From Oceanospirillum sanctuarii (GTDB taxonomy: Bacteria; Pseudomonadota; Gammaproteobacteria; Pseudomonadales; Halomonadaceae): a DNA stretch of 64,000 bases. Shown here in pieces: positions 61,875 to 64,000 of the stretch. Position 1 is the first letter of the stretch; every line of letters starts with the position of its first letter. The position numbers were made by a program, and so were the translations under genes. Location of the stretch: assembly GCF_002150805.1 (NCBI RefSeq), contig NZ_MTBA01000001.1, positions 517,854 to 581,853 on the forward strand, in the 5' to 3' direction. Below the pieces are notes generated by a model, which saw only the letters and a list, made by a program, of their open reading frames with translations, made no database searches and was not told where the DNA came from.

Positions 61875-62972
61875 ATGGAGCGAAGGACTTTTCTTCAGGG
61901 GATTCTTTTTTCAGCGGCGGGCATCTGTGCCCCCGAAGCTTTGGCTCTGACATTTGAAGAATACAAGCAACTCCAGAACACCCAGTTTGATGACTATCAG
62001 GCCAGATTCAGAGCAGCACAGCTCGTTTATCAGCAGGAGATCAAACAATATTGGTTGAAGGCAGAGATGAGCAGTAAAAACGCTTTTGTCAGCTATTCCC
62101 GTGATCTGCTGGTTCGCTCAACAATTGATTATGAAGCCGGTACGGTAACCGTTGAAGCTCAGGGAGCAACGCCGGCTGAAGCAGGTCAGAAAATCAAGCA
62201 GGAGGTAGAGCGGTTGTTAAGCCTGGATACACAGACTGCTTACAAAGAAGATCCGATTCTGCAACTTGTTGAGCGTGATGCTATTAACAAGAACGCTGAG
62301 CAGTTACCTCGTGAGCCACTTGTTGGTGACCTCTTTGCTGGGAAGAGTGCAGGGGAGGTTATTAAACCTGCTAACAAGAGTATTAAAGAAGACCGGCGCC
62401 CGGTGGCTAAAGTCGTCATCAAACTCCCTGAAGGGAGTACGGCACAAAAAGCTAAACAGTATCTGCCGCTAGCTGAAGAATATGCCAGTGAGCAAAAGGT
62501 ATCCGCAGCCTTAGTGATGGCTGTAATGCATACCGAGAGTTATTTTAATCCAATGGCCAGAAGCCATATTCCGGCTTTTGGTTTGATGCAGATTGTTCCA
62601 CAAAGCGCTGGTTTAGATACTACTGAATATCTTAATGGACGCTCGCGACTTTTAACGGCGTCTGAGTTATACCAGCCCAAAGTGAATGTGCGTTCAGGCT
62701 CAGCATACCTACATCTGCTTTATTATCGTTATTTACGCCAAATCGAAGACCCGCTTAGTAGGCTCTATTGTACCGTTGCGGCTTATAACACAGGCGCTGG
62801 GAATGTGGCCAGGACATTTACGGGTAGTACCAGCGTGAGAAGTGCCGCCGTTAAGGTTAACCGGTTACAGCCCCAACAGGTTTATCAGCAGTTGAGGAAA
62901 GGTCTTCCCTACAAAGAGACACGGGATTATCTGGAAAAGGTTGTATCCAGAATGGCGCTTTACAGCGCCTGA
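61875..62972 (+). CDS. MltC-like lytic transglycosylase with twin-arginine-type signal
   Basis: The ~365-residue protein has a MltC-type N-terminal domain (~25-170, SYSRDLLVRSTIDYEAGTVTV) and a C-terminal SLT domain (~195-350: MAVMHTESYFNPMARSHIPA with the catalytic Glu, FGLMQIVPQSAG, AAYNTGAGNVARTF). It cleaves peptidoglycan between MurNAc and GlcNAc with formation of the anhydro product. Its N-terminus MERRTFLQGILFSAAG fits the twin-arginine motif and ends in ALA before LTFEEY. The lipobox of E. coli MltC is not evident (AGIC only), so it may be a soluble or non-lipidated form. GGAGG precedes the ATG at 61875. Confidence 0.85.
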   Translation: MERRTFLQGILFSAAGICAPEALALTFEEYKQLQNTQFDDYQARFRAAQLVYQQEIKQYWLKAEMSSKNAFVSYSRDLLVRSTIDYEAGTVTVEAQGATPAEAGQKIKQEVERLLSLDTQTAYKEDPILQLVERDAINKNAEQLPREPLVGDLFAGKSAGEVIKPANKSIKEDRRPVAKVVIKLPEGSTAQKAKQYLPLAEEYASEQKVSAALVMAVMHTESYFNPMARSHIPAFGLMQIVPQSAGLDTTEYLNGRSRLLTASELYQPKVNVRSGSAYLHLLYYRYLRQIEDPLSRLYCTVAAYNTGAGNVARTFTGSTSVRSAAVKVNRLQPQQVYQQLRKGLPYKETRDYLEKVVSRMALYSA

Positions 62973-63008
62973 TTCTGGTAAAAGCAAGTGGGAATGGACG
63001 GGGTTTAC

Positions 63009-63371
63009 CTAAACCCCTGACCGGCTTTCGTAAACAGGATGACCTTCCTGTTCCATTTTATCGATCAGCTTCAAATATTCGCTGGGCGGTTCAGAGATAC
63101 TTACACCAAGCTTATATCCCATCCGATCATCAAAGTGCTTGCAATAAACGACTTTAGATTTGAGGGTAAAGGCGGCTAGTCTGCGTGAGTTTTTACAAAT
63201 CAGATTGATAGTGAGCTCCTGAGAGTCATCAAACGGAACCTCAGAGATAACCCTGAGGCCATGGCTTGATGCATTATGGATGCTGACATGTAGTACAGGC
63301 GCAAAACCCGAGCTTACCCGGGCTTTCCAGATTACCTCAAAACGAGGTTCACTTCGGTTTACTTTAGACAT
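63009..63371 (-). CDS. PilZ-domain c-di-GMP-binding protein
   Basis: The ~120-residue protein is a single PilZ domain. It has the two c-di-GMP contact motifs: RSEPR (RxxxR, ~6-10) and NASSHG (the N/DxSxxG motif, ~33-38). The fold ends in a helix (SEYLKLIDKMEQEG). I chose the ATG at 63371 (GGAG upstream); the open frame extends 33 bases further. It is convergent with the transglycosylase gene. The target of such stand-alone PilZ proteins cannot be read from sequence. Confidence 0.8.
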   Translation of the reverse strand: MSKVNRSEPRFEVIWKARVSSGFAPVLHVSIHNASSHGLRVISEVPFDDSQELTINLICKNSRRLAAFTLKSKVVYCKHFDDRMGYKLGVSISEPPSEYLKLIDKMEQEGHPVYESRSGV

Positions 63372-63547
63372 GATGATCTCCGATAGTAGCCCGATGACTC
63401 TCAATGGTGTTTGGCTACAACTGTCATTATAGTTCTTTTTTCTTACCGGAAAGAGTCAGAGAAAAGCCGCTAATGTATTTATTTTATTGGAGTTTTGTAG
63501 CTTTTCCCTACTCAAATGATCCATGCCATCACTTCGTGTTTTGTTGA

Positions 63548-64000
63548 TTATTTTGGTGCTGCCCGACGTTCAATTCCCGCTTCTTCCATCATTCGGGTCG
63601 AGATCTCTTCAACAGAAAAATGAGTGGAGTTGATGTAAGGAATACCGAAACGCTGATAGAGCATTTCTGCTTCTTCTACTTCCATTTCACACTGACGAAG
63701 GGATGCATATCGACTGTCAGGCTTACGTTCATTACGAATATTGGCCAGTCGATCGGGATCAATCGTTAAACCGAACAATTTATGCTTGTAGTGACGGACA
63801 GCTTTAGGCAATTCGCCATACTCAAAGTCATCATCAGTCAGAGGGTAGTTAGCAGCCCGGATACCAAACTGAAGAGCCATGTATAGGCAGGTAGGTGTTT
63901 TGCCGCAGCGTGAAGGGCCTAATAAAATAATGTCGGCTTTGTCGTAATGACGGGTTCGGCCGCCATCATCGTTGTCGATGGCAAAATGCACGGAGTCAAT
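63548..64000 (-). CDS. ppsR: PEP synthase regulatory protein (PSRP), N-terminus outside the window
   Basis: The visible ~150 C-terminal residues have the P-loop [58 protein letters not shown] (seen as [18 protein letters not shown]) and [17 protein letters not shown], the signature of the DUF299 bifunctional kinase/pyrophosphorylase. It phosphorylates PEP synthase with ADP and removes the group with phosphate. The frame is open to the right edge of the window, so the gene start lies beyond it. ppsA is often divergent or nearby but is not in this window. Confidence 0.9.
   Translation of the reverse strand: MDSVHFAIDNDDGGRTRHYDKADIILLGPSRCGKTPTCLYMALQFGIRAANYPLTDDDFEYGELPKAVRHYKHKLFGLTIDPDRLANIRNERKPDSRYASLRQCEMEVEEAEMLYQRFGIPYINSTHFSVEEISTRMMEEAGIERRAAPK

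Overview
The window looks like a chromosomal segment of a marine gammaproteobacterium, most likely in or near the Oceanospirillales; the genus cannot be fixed from sequence alone. The evidence is the gene set (MmsR/MmsA/LiuR-controlled valine catabolism, PPK2, PpnP, an MltC-like transglycosylase, a PSRP-type PEP synthase regulator) and the close match of the polysaccharide locus to the syp (symbiosis polysaccharide) locus of Vibrio fischeri. No tRNA, rRNA, transposase or CRISPR array was seen.

Layout. 1-1500: a partial phnA/yjdM, an orphan cbiZ and a 72-residue gene behind a good LexA-type box. 1627-12155 (minus): sypA-B-C-D-F-E-G, the regulatory and export half of a syp-type locus, with sypE and sypF in swapped order compared with V. 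fischeri. 12530-15791 (plus): a two-gene, partly AT-rich islet coding for a membrane-anchored PD-(D/E)XK-type nuclease and a MORC/HSP90-like GHKL ATPase. It lies between the two halves of the syp locus and is the best candidate here for an undescribed, possibly anti-phage, system. 15869-29896 (minus): sypR-Q-P-O-X-N-M-L-K-J, collinear with sypJ-R but with an extra large gene X (glycoside-hydrolase-like). 30177-36488: two more glycosyltransferases, an NAD-dependent epimerase, a small lipoprotein and a secreted propeller-GEVED-LruC protein that may be a matrix component. Sigma-54-type promoters and recurring T(T/C)GC(A/G)-N3-TGCAA elements occur in front of several of these units. This fits control by SypG, a sigma-54 activator.

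36623-39152: a chemoreceptor and a methyltransferase. 39152-57374: acyl-CoA and branched-chain metabolism. It holds an acyl-CoA ligase, liuR, mmsR-mmsA, isobutyryl-CoA dehydrogenase, enoyl-CoA hydratase, 3-hydroxyisobutyryl-CoA hydrolase, mmsB, a propionyl-CoA synthetase, a Liv-type ABC transporter and another crotonase. Three LiuR-like palindromes tie liuR, the dehydrogenase operon and the transporter operon together. 57535-64000: a CHASE-GGDEF diguanylate cyclase, a MATE transporter, ppk2, ppnP, an MltC-like lytic transglycosylase with a twin-arginine signal, a PilZ protein and the 3' part of ppsR.

How it fits together: SypF and SypG would phosphorelay to sigma-54 promoters. SypE (kinase plus phosphatase) and SypA (STAS) would form a partner switch. 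SypB-D and SypO would export the polymer made by SypH-R-like enzymes. The GGDEF and PilZ genes add c-di-GMP signalling nearby.
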